Positions 33,882 to 43,145 of a stretch of 64,000 bases of DNA are shown here, piece by piece (position 1 is the first letter of the stretch; each line of letters begins with the position of its first letter). The position numbers and the translations under genes are program-made. This stretch comes from Pseudomonas sp. IPO3778 (GTDB taxonomy: Bacteria; Pseudomonadota; Gammaproteobacteria; Pseudomonadales; Pseudomonadaceae): the NCBI RefSeq assembly GCF_013386825.1, contig NZ_JACARC010000048.1, positions 1-64,000 of the forward strand, given 5' to 3'. Below the pieces are notes generated by a model. That model was not told the DNA's origin. It did not search any database and was given only the letters and a program-made list of their open reading frames with translations.

Positions 33882-36272
33882 ATGCCCGCCCTACGTCCGT
33901 TGCTGAATTTCAGCCTCATGCTGAGCCTGAGCGCCAGCCCGCTGTTTGTCCCCATCAGTTTTGCCGAAGACGGCGCGTCCCGGCGCAGCTACCAGGTGCC
34001 GGCCGGCAGCCTGAGTGCTGCGTTGACCCATTTTGCGGGCCTGGCCGGGGTCAACCTCTCGGTGGACCCGGCGCTGGTCAGCGGCCGCAACAGTGCCGGC
34101 CTGTCCGGCGAATACGGCGTCGAAGAGGGTTTTGCCCGCTTGCTCCAAGGCTCGGGCCTGCAACTGCAACCCATGGGCGAGCAAGCCTTTATGCTGACCC
34201 CGATTCCCGAGGGCGGCAGCCTGCAACTGGCCCCCACCTCGATTCTCGGCACCGCCGGCGACGCCGGCAGCGAGTCCTACGCCGGTGGCCAGGTGGCACG
34301 CCGTGGTTCCCAGGGGTTGCTGGGCTCGCGGGACTTCATGGAAACCCCGTTCAGCATGACCACCTACACCAGCGAGGCGGTCAAGAACCAGCAGGCGCGC
34401 ACCCTCGGCGACCTGATCGCCAGCGACCCCTCGGTACGCGCCACCAACCCGGCGGGCGGGCGCTATGAGCAATTCACCATTCGCGGCTTCAGCCTGTTCA
34501 ACAGTGATGTGGCCTACAACGGCCTCTACGGCGTGTTGCCGACCTACACCATCGACATGGAAATGGCCGAGCGCGTCGACGTGATCAAAGGCCCCAGCCA
34601 GTTGATCAATGGCATCTCGCCACGGGGCAGCGTGGGCGGCGGGATCAACGTGGTGCCCAAGCGCGCCACCGACAAGCCCATCACCTCGTTCACCGGCAGT
34701 TGGGCTTCCGACAGCCAGGCGGGCGGCGCCGTGGACATCGGCCGGCGTTTCGGTGAAGACAACAAATTCGGCCTGCGCTTCAACGGCGTGAAGCAGTCCG
34801 GCGACACCACCTGGGACCACCAGAGTGTCGACCGCGAAATGGCGGTGCTGGGCCTGGATTTTCGCGGTGATCGCCTGCGACTCTCCACCGACATCGGCCG
34901 CACCGAGCGCGACACCGACGCCCCGCAAGAGCGCGTGCAGGTTGGCCCCAAGGCCACTGTGCCGAGCGCCAACGACGTGCGCCACAACTACGCGCAACCC
35001 TGGAGCAAGGCCAGCACCCATGACACCTTCGGCACGGTCAACGGTGAGTTCGACCTCAGCGACAACGTGATGCTCTACGGCGGTGTGGGCGCGCGAAAAA
35101 GTAACCACGACTTCCTGCGCCATGCGGTATCGGTGACCAACAACGCCGGTGATTTCAGCGTGCAGCCCCGGGACTTCACCCGCGACGAAAACGTGCGCAC
35201 CGCCACGGCCGGCGTGCGCAACTGGTTCCATACCGGGCCGGTGAGCCATGAGGTCAACCTGGCGGCCAGCTACTTCTACATGGACTTCGAAAATGGCGGC
35301 GCGCGCTATGCGTCGGGTTCGAGCAATCTCTACAACCCGGTGGAAACCCCCGCGCCCGGCCGGCCAACGCGGCTCGACTCGAAGGTCTACACCGAAAACC
35401 GCTTCAGCGGCGTGGCACTGTCCGACACCCTGGGTTTCTTCGATGACCGGCTGCTGCTGACCCTCGGCGCGCGCTGGCAGCGGGTCAAGGTGGACGACTG
35501 GACCGATGACGTCAAAGGCGACACCGCCTACGACGAAGAAAAGATTTCACCCTCGGGCGGCCTCCTGTTCAAGGCCACCGACAAGCTGTCGCTGTACGCC
35601 AACTACATGGAAGGCCTGAGCCAGGGCAAGGTCGCGCCGTCGGCCTCGGTCAACGATGACGAAATCTTCCCGCCGTTCATCAGCCGCCAGGTTGAAGTCG
35701 GCGCCAAGTACGACGCCGGTGCCTTCGCGTTGACGGCCGCGGTGTTCCGCATCAAGCAACCGGCCTACGAGACCAATGCCACCACGCTGGTGTTCGGCCC
35801 CAACGGCAAGCGCCAGAACGACGGGGTGGAACTCAGCGTGTTCGGCGAACCCCTCAAGGGCTTCCGCCTGCTGGGCGGGGTGATGTACATCGACAGCGAG
35901 TTGACGAACACCACCAACGGCACCTACGACGGCAACCGCGCGCCGGCCACGCCCAAATACAACGTCAACCTGGGGGCCGAGTGGGATGTGCCGACGGTTG
36001 AGGGCCTGACCCTGACCAGCCGCGGGATCTATTCCAGCTCCCAGTACCTGGACCAATCCAACGTCAAGGAAATCGACGCCTGGACCCGCCTCGACGTGGG
36101 CGCGCGCTATGCCTTCAAGGTCGACGACAAGCACATCACCCTGCGGGCCAACGTTGAGAACGTGGCCAACCGGCGCTACTGGAGTTCGGCGGGTGCCTCG
36201 GATGACAGCGAGCCGGGCTTGACCTTGTCGACGCCGCGCACGTACTTGCTGTCGGCCACGGTCGACTTCTAG
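33882..36272 (+). CDS. TonB-dependent siderophore receptor with N-terminal signalling domain
   Basis: A 796-residue outer-membrane receptor with a signal peptide (cleavage after ISFA). An STN secretin/TonB N-terminal signalling domain spans residues ~35-100 (YQVPAGSLSAALTHFAGLAG). A plug follows with QARTLGDLIASDPSVR and FTIRGF, then a 22-strand barrel ending in Phe (LLSATVDF). STN receptors usually signal to a FecR/FecI-type anti-sigma/sigma pair, and none is adjacent. It could be co-transcribed with hpaR. Catecholate-type iron complexes are a reasonable but unproven ligand. The ATG at 33882 is chosen for the signal peptide. Confidence 0.9.
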   Translation: MPALRPLLNFSLMLSLSASPLFVPISFAEDGASRRSYQVPAGSLSAALTHFAGLAGVNLSVDPALVSGRNSAGLSGEYGVEEGFARLLQGSGLQLQPMGEQAFMLTPIPEGGSLQLAPTSILGTAGDAGSESYAGGQVARRGSQGLLGSRDFMETPFSMTTYTSEAVKNQQARTLGDLIASDPSVRATNPAGGRYEQFTIRGFSLFNSDVAYNGLYGVLPTYTIDMEMAERVDVIKGPSQLINGISPRGSVGGGINVVPKRATDKPITSFTGSWASDSQAGGAVDIGRRFGEDNKFGLRFNGVKQSGDTTWDHQSVDREMAVLGLDFRGDRLRLSTDIGRTERDTDAPQERVQVGPKATVPSANDVRHNYAQPWSKASTHDTFGTVNGEFDLSDNVMLYGGVGARKSNHDFLRHAVSVTNNAGDFSVQPRDFTRDENVRTATAGVRNWFHTGPVSHEVNLAASYFYMDFENGGARYASGSSNLYNPVETPAPGRPTRLDSKVYTENRFSGVALSDTLGFFDDRLLLTLGARWQRVKVDDWTDDVKGDTAYDEEKISPSGGLLFKATDKLSLYANYMEGLSQGKVAPSASVNDDEIFPPFISRQVEVGAKYDAGAFALTAAVFRIKQPAYETNATTLVFGPNGKRQNDGVELSVFGEPLKGFRLLGGVMYIDSELTNTTNGTYDGNRAPATPKYNVNLGAEWDVPTVEGLTLTSRGIYSSSQYLDQSNVKEIDAWTRLDVGARYAFKVDDKHITLRANVENVANRRYWSSAGASDDSEPGLTLSTPRTYLLSATVDF

Positions 36273-36600
36273 CAGAAGACACGCCACAGGGAAGTGGCAC
36301 GCTTGCTTAGTTAAAAATTAAACACCGGTAAGTTCAACGATGAGTACTGTTGTCGGGGGCTGGCTATTTGCGATCGTGAACTAAGTTTAAATATCTTAGT
36401 CGATGTGTTTAACAAGATTGAATGAATTATGGCGAACTAATGGCCTTGTCCAATAGTTCTAAAAGGCCATGATTTGCCTGGGCCAGCCTGCATATCGCAT
36501 GGGTGCAGGGTCTTGATCTTGTTCAAGGCGCCGCTGGGACTCGTTGTTGTTTCTGCACCCTTGAAACAGCTTCCTTAACGAATTCTCCAGATGGGTGCAG
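36273..36600. promoter_or_regulatory. AT-rich intergenic region before the type II secretion operon, with repeated GGGTGCAG boxes
   Basis: ATGGGTGCAG occurs as a direct repeat at 36499-36508 and 36591-36600, and its complement CTGCACCC lies at 36553-36560. A further inverted pair, ATGGCCTT/AAGGCCAT (36440-36470), could form a hairpin. The 36300-36450 segment is much more AT-rich than the surroundings. The boxes may bind the regulator of the gsp operon. No PhoB-type CTGTCAT repeat was seen. Confidence 0.4.
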
Positions 36601-38337
36601 ATGTCCCAGCCCTTACCGCCAACGCCTATCGATGCGTGCCGAATGCACATTCCGGATGCGGAACAGGTGTGTGCGTGGTTGATGCAAAAGGCCGGTTTGA
36701 AAACCGTCGACCTGGAACGTGCCCGACGCTTGTCCCAGGACTCCGACGACACCGAATTGCTCGGCCTGCTGACGCGCCTGGGGCTGGTTTCCGAAGTGGA
36801 GCTGGCGCGGGCCTGGGCTGATTTGCTCGGCGCACCGTTGCTGCTGGCCGACGCTGCACCGCCCTTGCTCGACCCGCTGCCGGCACTCACCGAGCGCTTT
36901 ATGCGCCATTACCAGGTGGTGCCCGTGGGCTGGAGCCACGGCGGCGTGCGCGTGCTGGCGGCCAACCCGGCGTTGTTGTACCCGTTCCAGGCCCTGGCTT
37001 ACGCGTGCGGCGTGCCGGTGTGGCTGGCGGTGGGGCCGCGCAATGAAGTCGAAACCCTGATCGAGCGCTATTACGGCCAGGGCCGTTCCGCCATGGGCAC
37101 CCTGATCGAAAACCTCGACGAGCAGGGCGGCACCCTGGAAGACATCGAACACCTCAAGGACATGGCCTCCGAAGCCCCGGTGATTCGCCTGGTCAACCTG
37201 ATCCTGCAACGGGCCGTGGAGCAACGGGCGTCAGACATTCATATCGAACCCTTCGAACGCCAGCTCAAGGTGCGCTACCGCATCGACGGGGTGCTGCACG
37301 ACGCTGAAGCGCCGCCGGCGAGTTCTTCGGCGGCGGTGATTTCCCGGGTGAAGATCATGGCTCGTCTGGACATCGCCGAGCGCCGCTTGCCCCAGGACGG
37401 CCGGATCATGTTGCGCATCCAGGGCAAGGAACTGGATTTGCGGGTGTCCACGGTGCCCACCAGTTTTGGCGAGTCGGTGGTGATGCGCCTCCTGGACCGC
37501 CAGACCGTGCAGTTCGACTTCCCGAGCCTGGGCTTCGACGGCCAGCGTCTCGAAACCTTTCTTGAAGTGCTGGAGCGGCCCCACGGCATTCTGCTGGTCA
37601 CCGGGCCCACCGGCTCGGGCAAGACCACCACGCTGTACACCGCGCTGTCGCGGCTCAATACCGCCGAGCGCAAGATCATCACCGTCGAAGACCCGGTGGA
37701 ATACCAGTTGGAAGGCATCAATCAGATCCAGGTCAAACCGGCCATCGGGCTGGACTTCGCCGGGGCGCTGCGCTCCATTGTGCGCCAGGACCCGGACGTG
37801 ATCATGATCGGTGAGATCCGCGACCTCGAAACCTGCCGCATTGCCATCCAGTCGTCCCTGACCGGCCACCTGGTGCTCTCGACCCTGCACACCAACAGCG
37901 CGGCGGCGAGTATCACGCGCCTGCTGGACATGGGCGTGGAGAGCTACCTGATCGCCTCGACCGTCAACGGCATCCTCGCCCAGCGCCTGGTGCGCCGCCT
38001 CGACCCGGCGACTCGCGAGGCGTTCGAGGCACCGCCGGAGTTGATCGCGGAACACCGCCTCGACCGCTTCACCGACCAGCGCCCGATCCTGCTCTACCGA
38101 CCCCGCGCCAACGCCGCCGGCGGCGGTTACCACGGCCGCAGCGCACTCACTGAACTGCTGGTGATGAATGACGAACTGCGCAGCCTGTTGATGCGCCACG
38201 CCGACGCCGCCACCCTGGAACAGGCCGCCCGCCGGGGTGGCCTGCGCACGTTGCATGAAGAAGGCCTGCGCCAGGCGCTGGCGGGGGTCACGTCCCTGGA
38301 AGAAGTGCTGCGCGTCACCCGGGGAGAGGGCGCGTGA
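36601..38337 (+). CDS. gspE: Type II secretion ATPase GspE
   Basis: A 578-residue cytoplasmic ATPase that powers pseudopilus assembly. An N-terminal GspE_N domain is followed by Walker A GPTGSGKT at 335-342, an Asp box around EDPVEYQLEGINQIQV and Walker B VIMIGEIRD near 400. The tetracysteine zinc module found in many GspE proteins after the LAQRLVRRL segment is absent, with no Cys there. The ATG at 36601 is used. A GTG at 36595 is an alternative. It is the first gene of an 11-gene operon. Confidence 0.95.
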   Translation: MSQPLPPTPIDACRMHIPDAEQVCAWLMQKAGLKTVDLERARRLSQDSDDTELLGLLTRLGLVSEVELARAWADLLGAPLLLADAAPPLLDPLPALTERFMRHYQVVPVGWSHGGVRVLAANPALLYPFQALAYACGVPVWLAVGPRNEVETLIERYYGQGRSAMGTLIENLDEQGGTLEDIEHLKDMASEAPVIRLVNLILQRAVEQRASDIHIEPFERQLKVRYRIDGVLHDAEAPPASSSAAVISRVKIMARLDIAERRLPQDGRIMLRIQGKELDLRVSTVPTSFGESVVMRLLDRQTVQFDFPSLGFDGQRLETFLEVLERPHGILLVTGPTGSGKTTTLYTALSRLNTAERKIITVEDPVEYQLEGINQIQVKPAIGLDFAGALRSIVRQDPDVIMIGEIRDLETCRIAIQSSLTGHLVLSTLHTNSAAASITRLLDMGVESYLIASTVNGILAQRLVRRLDPATREAFEAPPELIAEHRLDRFTDQRPILLYRPRANAAGGGYHGRSALTELLVMNDELRSLLMRHADAATLEQAARRGGLRTLHEEGLRQALAGVTSLEEVLRVTRGEGA

Positions 38338-39536
38338 GCCTGTTCAAATACCGCGCCCTGGACAGCCAGGGCGTCGCGCAAAACGGCACCCTCGACGCCA
38401 AGGACCAGGCCGCCGCCATCGCCGCGCTGCACAAGCGCGGCTGGTTGTTATTGCACATCCAGGCCGCCGGCGCCCAAGGGCTGCGCCATGCCTTCGGGCG
38501 CGGTCAGCTGAACGGCGCGGCGCTGGTGAGTTTTACCCAGCAACTGGCCACGCTGCTCGGCGCGGGCCAACCGCTGGAACGCTCCCTGGGCATCCTGCTC
38601 AAGCAACCCGGCCAACCCCACACCCGGGCGCTGATCGAACGCATCCGTGAACACGTCAAGGCCGGTATGCCGTTGTCGGCGGCGCTGGAGGAGGAGGGCA
38701 GCCAGTTCTCGCCGCTGTACCTGAGCATGGTGCGCGCAGGCGAAGCGGGCGGCGCGCTGGAGGACACCCTGCGCCAACTCAGCGACTACCTGGAACGCAG
38801 CCAGTTATTGAGGGGCGAAGTGATCAATGCCCTGATCTATCCCGCCTTCCTGGTGGTGGGCGTACTCGGTTCGCTGGCGCTGTTGCTGGCCTATGTGGTG
38901 CCGCAGTTCGTGCCGATCTTCCAGGACCTGGGGGTGCCGATTCCGCTGATCACTGAAGTGATCCTGGGCCTTGGCCAGTTCCTCGGGACCTATGGCCTGG
39001 CGGTGCTCGCCGGGTTGATCGTAACGGTCTGGGGGCTGGCGGCACGCCTGCGCAACCCACGGCACCGCGAGACGTACGACCGGCGCGTACTGGGTCTTCG
39101 CCTTATCGGCCCGCTGTTGCAGCGGGTCGAAGCCGCACGCCTGGCACGCACCCTCGGCACCTTGCTGAGCAATGGCGTGGCGCTGCTGCAAGCCTTGGTG
39201 ATCGCCCGCCAGGTCTGCACCAACCGCGCCTTGCAGGCACAAGTCGCCCGGGCCGCCGAATCCGTAAAAGGCGGCGGCACCCTGGCCAGTGCGTTTGGCA
39301 GCGAACCGCTGCTGCCGGACCTGGCCCTGCAAATGATTGAAGTCGGCGAACAGGCCGGTGAACTGGACAGCATGCTGCTCAAGGTCGCCGAGGTGTTCGA
39401 CGTCGAAGCCAAGCGCGGCATCGACCGCCTGCTCGCCGCCCTGGTGCCGTCCCTGACCGTGGTCATGGCGGTGCTGGTGGCGGTGATCATGCTGGCGATC
39501 ATGCTGCCGCTGATGAGCCTGACCAGCAATCTATGA
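38334..39536 (+). CDS. gspF: Type II secretion inner-membrane protein GspF
   Basis: A 400-residue polytopic platform protein with two T2SSF domains and three or so membrane segments (around VINALIYPAFLVVGVLGSLALLLAYVV and the C-terminal VVMAVLVAVIMLAIMLPLM). The start MSLFKYRALDSQG is typical. It overlaps gspE by 4 bp (GTGA). Confidence 0.94.
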   Translation: MSLFKYRALDSQGVAQNGTLDAKDQAAAIAALHKRGWLLLHIQAAGAQGLRHAFGRGQLNGAALVSFTQQLATLLGAGQPLERSLGILLKQPGQPHTRALIERIREHVKAGMPLSAALEEEGSQFSPLYLSMVRAGEAGGALEDTLRQLSDYLERSQLLRGEVINALIYPAFLVVGVLGSLALLLAYVVPQFVPIFQDLGVPIPLITEVILGLGQFLGTYGLAVLAGLIVTVWGLAARLRNPRHRETYDRRVLGLRLIGPLLQRVEAARLARTLGTLLSNGVALLQALVIARQVCTNRALQAQVARAAESVKGGGTLASAFGSEPLLPDLALQMIEVGEQAGELDSMLLKVAEVFDVEAKRGIDRLLAALVPSLTVVMAVLVAVIMLAIMLPLMSLTSNL

Positions 39537-39556
39537 ACCCCCAAGGAAGCAAGCTG

Positions 39557-39976
39557 ATGCGCATCACCCGATTCAAACACCGCCAGAGCGGTTTCACCCT
39601 GCTGGAGATGCTCGCGGTCATCGTGTTGCTGGGCATCGTCGCCACCATCGTGGTGCGCCAGGTGGGCGGCAATGTGGACAAGGGCAAGTACGGCGCGGGC
39701 AAGGCGCAACTGGCCAGCCTGAGCATGAAGATCGAAAGCTACGGCCTGGACGTCGGCTCGCCGCCCAAGACCTTGCAGCAACTGGTGGAAAAGTCCGGCG
39801 ACGCCGCCGGCTGGGCCGGGCCCTACGCCAAACCGTCCGACCTCAAGGACCCGTTCGGCCATGCCTTCGGCTATCGCTTTCCCGGTGAACATGGCGCCTT
39901 CGACCTGATCTTCTACGGGCAAGACGGCCAACCCGGCGGCGAAGGTTACAGCGCCGACCTGGGCAACTGGGAATAA
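39557..39976 (+). CDS. gspG: Major pseudopilin GspG
   Basis: A 139-residue major pseudopilin with the class III leader MRITRFKHRQSG before FTLLEMLAVIVLLGIVATIV. A prepilin peptidase would cleave after Gly and methylate Phe, and the Glu5 residue is present. The globular part carries GYRFPGEHGAFDLIFYGQDG. The start at 39557 has AAGGA upstream. The overlapping ATG at 39533 would lengthen the leader to 20 residues. Confidence 0.93.
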   Translation: MRITRFKHRQSGFTLLEMLAVIVLLGIVATIVVRQVGGNVDKGKYGAGKAQLASLSMKIESYGLDVGSPPKTLQQLVEKSGDAAGWAGPYAKPSDLKDPFGHAFGYRFPGEHGAFDLIFYGQDGQPGGEGYSADLGNWE

Positions 39977-40407
39977 TGCCGGCCCCCCAACGCGGCTTTA
40001 CCCTGCTGGAGATGCTGGTGGTGATCATCTTGATCAGCATCGCCGCCGGGTTGGTAGGATTTGGCCTGCAACAAGGGCTGCAGGTGGCCAGGGAGCGCCA
40101 GGCGGTGGGGCAGATGGTCGATGCCCTGCGCAGTACACGGGCGCAGGCGATCATCAGCGGGGCACCGGCCAAGACGGCATTCGACGTGGGCCAACTGAGC
40201 TTCCAGGCGCCCGGGCGGCCTGTCAGGCACTGGCCGGCTGAGCTGCACGTGACCTTGCACACCGCCGAGCACGCCGGCGCCGCGGTGGCGTTTTACCCCG
40301 ACGGCAGTTCCACCGGCGGCCACCTGTTGTTGGCCAATGGCACGCGGCGCTGGCGCATCGACATAGGCTGGCTGACCGGCAGCGTGCAGTCGAAGGCGTT
40401 GCCATGA
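39976..40407 (+). CDS. gspH: Minor pseudopilin GspH
   Basis: A 143-residue minor pseudopilin with the short leader MPAPQRG before FTLLEMLVVIILISIAAGLV (Glu5 present). The start A is shared with the TAA stop of gspG. The mature domain is beta-rich as in GspH. Position G-H-I-J-K supports the name. Confidence 0.88.
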   Translation: MPAPQRGFTLLEMLVVIILISIAAGLVGFGLQQGLQVARERQAVGQMVDALRSTRAQAIISGAPAKTAFDVGQLSFQAPGRPVRHWPAELHVTLHTAEHAGAAVAFYPDGSSTGGHLLLANGTRRWRIDIGWLTGSVQSKALP

Positions 40408-40775
40408 ATCGCCAGTCGGGTTTCACCTTGCTGGAAATGCTCGCTGCACTGACCCTTATGGCGGTCTGCAGCACGGTGTTGCTGGTTGCGTTCGGCCAGA
40501 GTGCGCGCTCGTTGTTGCAGGTGGCCCACAGTGATCGCCTGACCCATGCCGCCTTGAGCGTGATGGACCAGGAAACCTCCGGCCCGCTGGCCAGCGGCAC
40601 CCGCCAGGGGCGCCTGGACGAGGGCATCGATTGGCAACTGACCATCGCCCAGCAGCCCACCCGTGTCGGCCAGCCACGTTTGTTTCGCCTCGACCTGATC
40701 GTCAGCGAGGCCCGGCGCCAGGCGCGTTTCAGCACCTTGAAATTACGCGCCGCCGCCGACGGGGCCGGCCTGTGA
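40404..40775 (+). CDS. gspI: Minor pseudopilin GspI
   Basis: A 123-residue minor pseudopilin with leader MNRQSG before FTLLEMLAALTLMAVCSTVL and Glu5 present. It overlaps gspH by 4 bp. Its length matches GspI, which forms the pseudopilus tip with GspJ and GspK. Confidence 0.88.
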   Translation: MNRQSGFTLLEMLAALTLMAVCSTVLLVAFGQSARSLLQVAHSDRLTHAALSVMDQETSGPLASGTRQGRLDEGIDWQLTIAQQPTRVGQPRLFRLDLIVSEARRQARFSTLKLRAAADGAGL

Positions 40776-41392
40776 ACCGGCGTCAGCAGGGCTTTACCTT
40801 GCTGGAAATCATGATCGTGCTCAGCCTGCTGGGGGTGTTGCTGGTCCTGGTGGGCGGCGCATTGCTGGGGGCCAATCGCGCGGTGCTCAAGGCCCAGCGC
40901 TACGCGGTCAGCCTGGATGAACTGCGCGCCGCGCAACAGTTCCTGCGCACGGCCATCAGCGAGGCACTGCCCCTGGACGTGACCGAGGACGACAGCCAGA
41001 CCAACGGCTTTTTTGTCGGTTCGGCCCAGCGCCTGCAATTCGTCGCGACCTTGCCGGGGGTGCTCGGTGGCGGCATCCAGCGCTTCACGTTGCAGGTGAC
41101 CGAGGGCGAGTTGCAGGTGGCATTCGCCCGGTTCGAATCCAGCGCCCAGGTCAGCGTGCCGGCCCTGCGCAGCGAACCGCAGGTGTTGCTCAAGCACGTC
41201 GAGGACCTGCACTTCAGTTATCGCGGCGTGTCGCCCAAGGGCCAGGCCACCGGCTGGATCAGTGACTGGCCGTGGACCAAACGCCTGCCGTATGCGGTGC
41301 GTATTGCGGCGCGGGTCAACGGGCCGATGCCGTGGGTGACCCAAGTGGTTGCCCTGCGGCTGAATCTCGCCAGCGCAGGGGCAGACCAATGA
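40772..41392 (+). CDS. gspJ: Minor pseudopilin GspJ
   Basis: A 206-residue minor pseudopilin. The GTG at 40772 overlaps the gspI stop (GTGA) and gives leader MNRRQQG before FTLLEIMIVLSLLGVLLVLVG. The open frame extends upstream but only in the wrong context, so the GTG is preferred. The C-terminal part includes VEDLHFSYRGVSPKGQATGW, as in GspJ. Confidence 0.88.
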   Translation: MNRRQQGFTLLEIMIVLSLLGVLLVLVGGALLGANRAVLKAQRYAVSLDELRAAQQFLRTAISEALPLDVTEDDSQTNGFFVGSAQRLQFVATLPGVLGGGIQRFTLQVTEGELQVAFARFESSAQVSVPALRSEPQVLLKHVEDLHFSYRGVSPKGQATGWISDWPWTKRLPYAVRIAARVNGPMPWVTQVVALRLNLASAGADQ

Positions 41393-42111
41393 AGCACCAG
41401 CGCGGCGTTGCACTGCTGCTGGTGCTGTGGGTGCTGGCGTTGCTCAGCCTGTTGCTGGGGGGGCTGGCCGGTTGGGTGCAGTTGGAAACGCGCCAGGCCC
41501 TGTGGCATCGCCAGCACACCCAGGCGGTGCTGGCAGCGGAGGCGGGCGTGGCGTTGGCCATGCAGGCCCTGGCCGACCCGTTGCAGCGCAAGCAGTGGAT
41601 TGCCGACGGCCGTGAAATGCCCCTGGTGTTTGATGACGCGCAGTTGCAGGTGAGCCTGCACAGCGAGCGCGGCAAGCTCTATTTGAACAGCGCCGAGGCC
41701 ACCGACTTTGCCCGCCTGGCCCTGGCCTGCGGCGCCACCCAGGCCCAGGCCAACCGGCTGGCCAAGGACCTGGAGGCGCGGCGCAACGACGGCCTGGCAC
41801 CGTTCCGGGTGGTGGAGGAAGTGCGGCAGTTGCCCGGCATGACCCAGGCGCTGTACCGCCGGCTGGCCCCGGAAATCAGCCTGTGGAGCGGCCTCGACCG
41901 GCCCGATCCGGCGTTCGCCAGCCCGTTGATGCGCCACGCGCTGAACCTGCCCCGGCAGAGCGCGGCGGGCGCCGACCCCGGTGACGTGCTGGTGATCGAC
42001 AGTCGCGCACAACGCCCCGGCGGTTATCACGCCCGGTTACGTACCACGGTTTTATTGAGCCCATCGGAGGGAAGCGCACAGCCTTATCGGGTGCTGCGTT
42101 GGCAAGAATGA
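41389..42111 (+). CDS. gspK: Minor pseudopilin GspK, short form
   Basis: A 240-residue pseudopilin with leader MKHQRG before VALLLVLWVLALLSLLLGG. The Glu5 is missing, as is normal for the tip subunit GspK. The protein is shorter than the ~300-330 residues usual for GspK, so part of the alpha domain is reduced. It overlaps gspJ and gspL by 4 bp each. Confidence 0.87.
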   Translation: MKHQRGVALLLVLWVLALLSLLLGGLAGWVQLETRQALWHRQHTQAVLAAEAGVALAMQALADPLQRKQWIADGREMPLVFDDAQLQVSLHSERGKLYLNSAEATDFARLALACGATQAQANRLAKDLEARRNDGLAPFRVVEEVRQLPGMTQALYRRLAPEISLWSGLDRPDPAFASPLMRHALNLPRQSAAGADPGDVLVIDSRAQRPGGYHARLRTTVLLSPSEGSAQPYRVLRWQE

Positions 42112-43145
42112 ATCGAGACCTTTCAGCGCCCGTGGCGCGCCTTCAACAACTGGCAGCCCCGCTTACCCGGCGCTGGCACGGCAGTCTGCTGCAAACGGGC
42201 TGGCGGCTGTGGCTCAAGGAGCTGTGTGGCTGCCTGCCGGCGTGGCTGTCCCTCCACGACATCCCCGAGCACCGCTATCCCTGGCCGTTGACCGGGCCGG
42301 TGGCACCCCTGGCCGGCGAAGTGCACCAGGTGCTGGTGCTCGCGCCCTCGGCGGTGCTGCGGCAAACCCTGCAGTTGCCCCTGGCGGCGGCGCGCAACCT
42401 GGCGACGGTGGTGGGCTACGAGCTGGACCGCTTTACCCCGTTCGAGGCCGGGCAGTTGTACTTCGTGGCCCGTCAGGAGCGGCGCACCGCCACGCACGTG
42501 CAGGTGACCCTGGTGGCGATCCAGCGCGGGCGGCTGGACCAGATCCTGGAGGACTGCGCCACCCTTGGCTTGCGCCCCCACGCGGTGGATGTGGACGCCA
42601 TGGGCATCGACTTGCTGCCGGCCCCCTTGCGTCCACGCCAGCGCCCGGCCGGCAAGGGCTTGCAACGCAGCTTGCCGTGGCTGTGCGGCGCGTTGCTGAT
42701 TGCGGCGATGCTGCTGTGGCTCAACGACCGCCAGCGGGTACTCGACGTGATGCATGAACAGGTGCAGCAGCAAAAAGCCCAGGTCGCCGAGATCCAGCAC
42801 CTGCGCCAGCAATTGCTCAACACCCGTGGCGCCGCGCAGTACCTGATTCGCCGCAAGTCGGCACAACCGACCTTGGCTGCACTGCTCAACGAGCTGACCG
42901 CGTGCCTGCCCGCCGACACCTGGATCGACCAGTTGGACGTCAACAATGGCGCCGATGTTTCCTTCTCCGGGCAGAGCGCCAAGGCGAGTGCCTTGATCAC
43001 CCGGATCAAGGCGTGTCACAGCCTGGAAAACGCCCAGTTCGAAGGGGTGATCCAGCCCGATGCGCACACCGGCAAGGATCAGTTTGCCCTGCGCGCCCAC
43101 TTGCACCAGGAGGCCACCGATGCGCCGACCACTGACACCCCGTGA
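42108..43145 (+). CDS. gspL: GspL-like assembly-platform protein
   Basis: A 345-residue bitopic protein. An actin-like/PilM-like cytoplasmic region (to ~185) precedes one transmembrane helix (LPWLCGALLIAAMLLWL, about 190-206), followed by a PilN-like coiled coil and periplasmic domain. It links the ATPase to the membrane platform. The ATG at 42108 overlaps the gspK stop. Sequence is divergent, so the L label rests on topology and gene order. Confidence 0.8.
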   Translation: MNRDLSAPVARLQQLAAPLTRRWHGSLLQTGWRLWLKELCGCLPAWLSLHDIPEHRYPWPLTGPVAPLAGEVHQVLVLAPSAVLRQTLQLPLAAARNLATVVGYELDRFTPFEAGQLYFVARQERRTATHVQVTLVAIQRGRLDQILEDCATLGLRPHAVDVDAMGIDLLPAPLRPRQRPAGKGLQRSLPWLCGALLIAAMLLWLNDRQRVLDVMHEQVQQQKAQVAEIQHLRQQLLNTRGAAQYLIRRKSAQPTLAALLNELTACLPADTWIDQLDVNNGADVSFSGQSAKASALITRIKACHSLENAQFEGVIQPDAHTGKDQFALRAHLHQEATDAPTTDTP

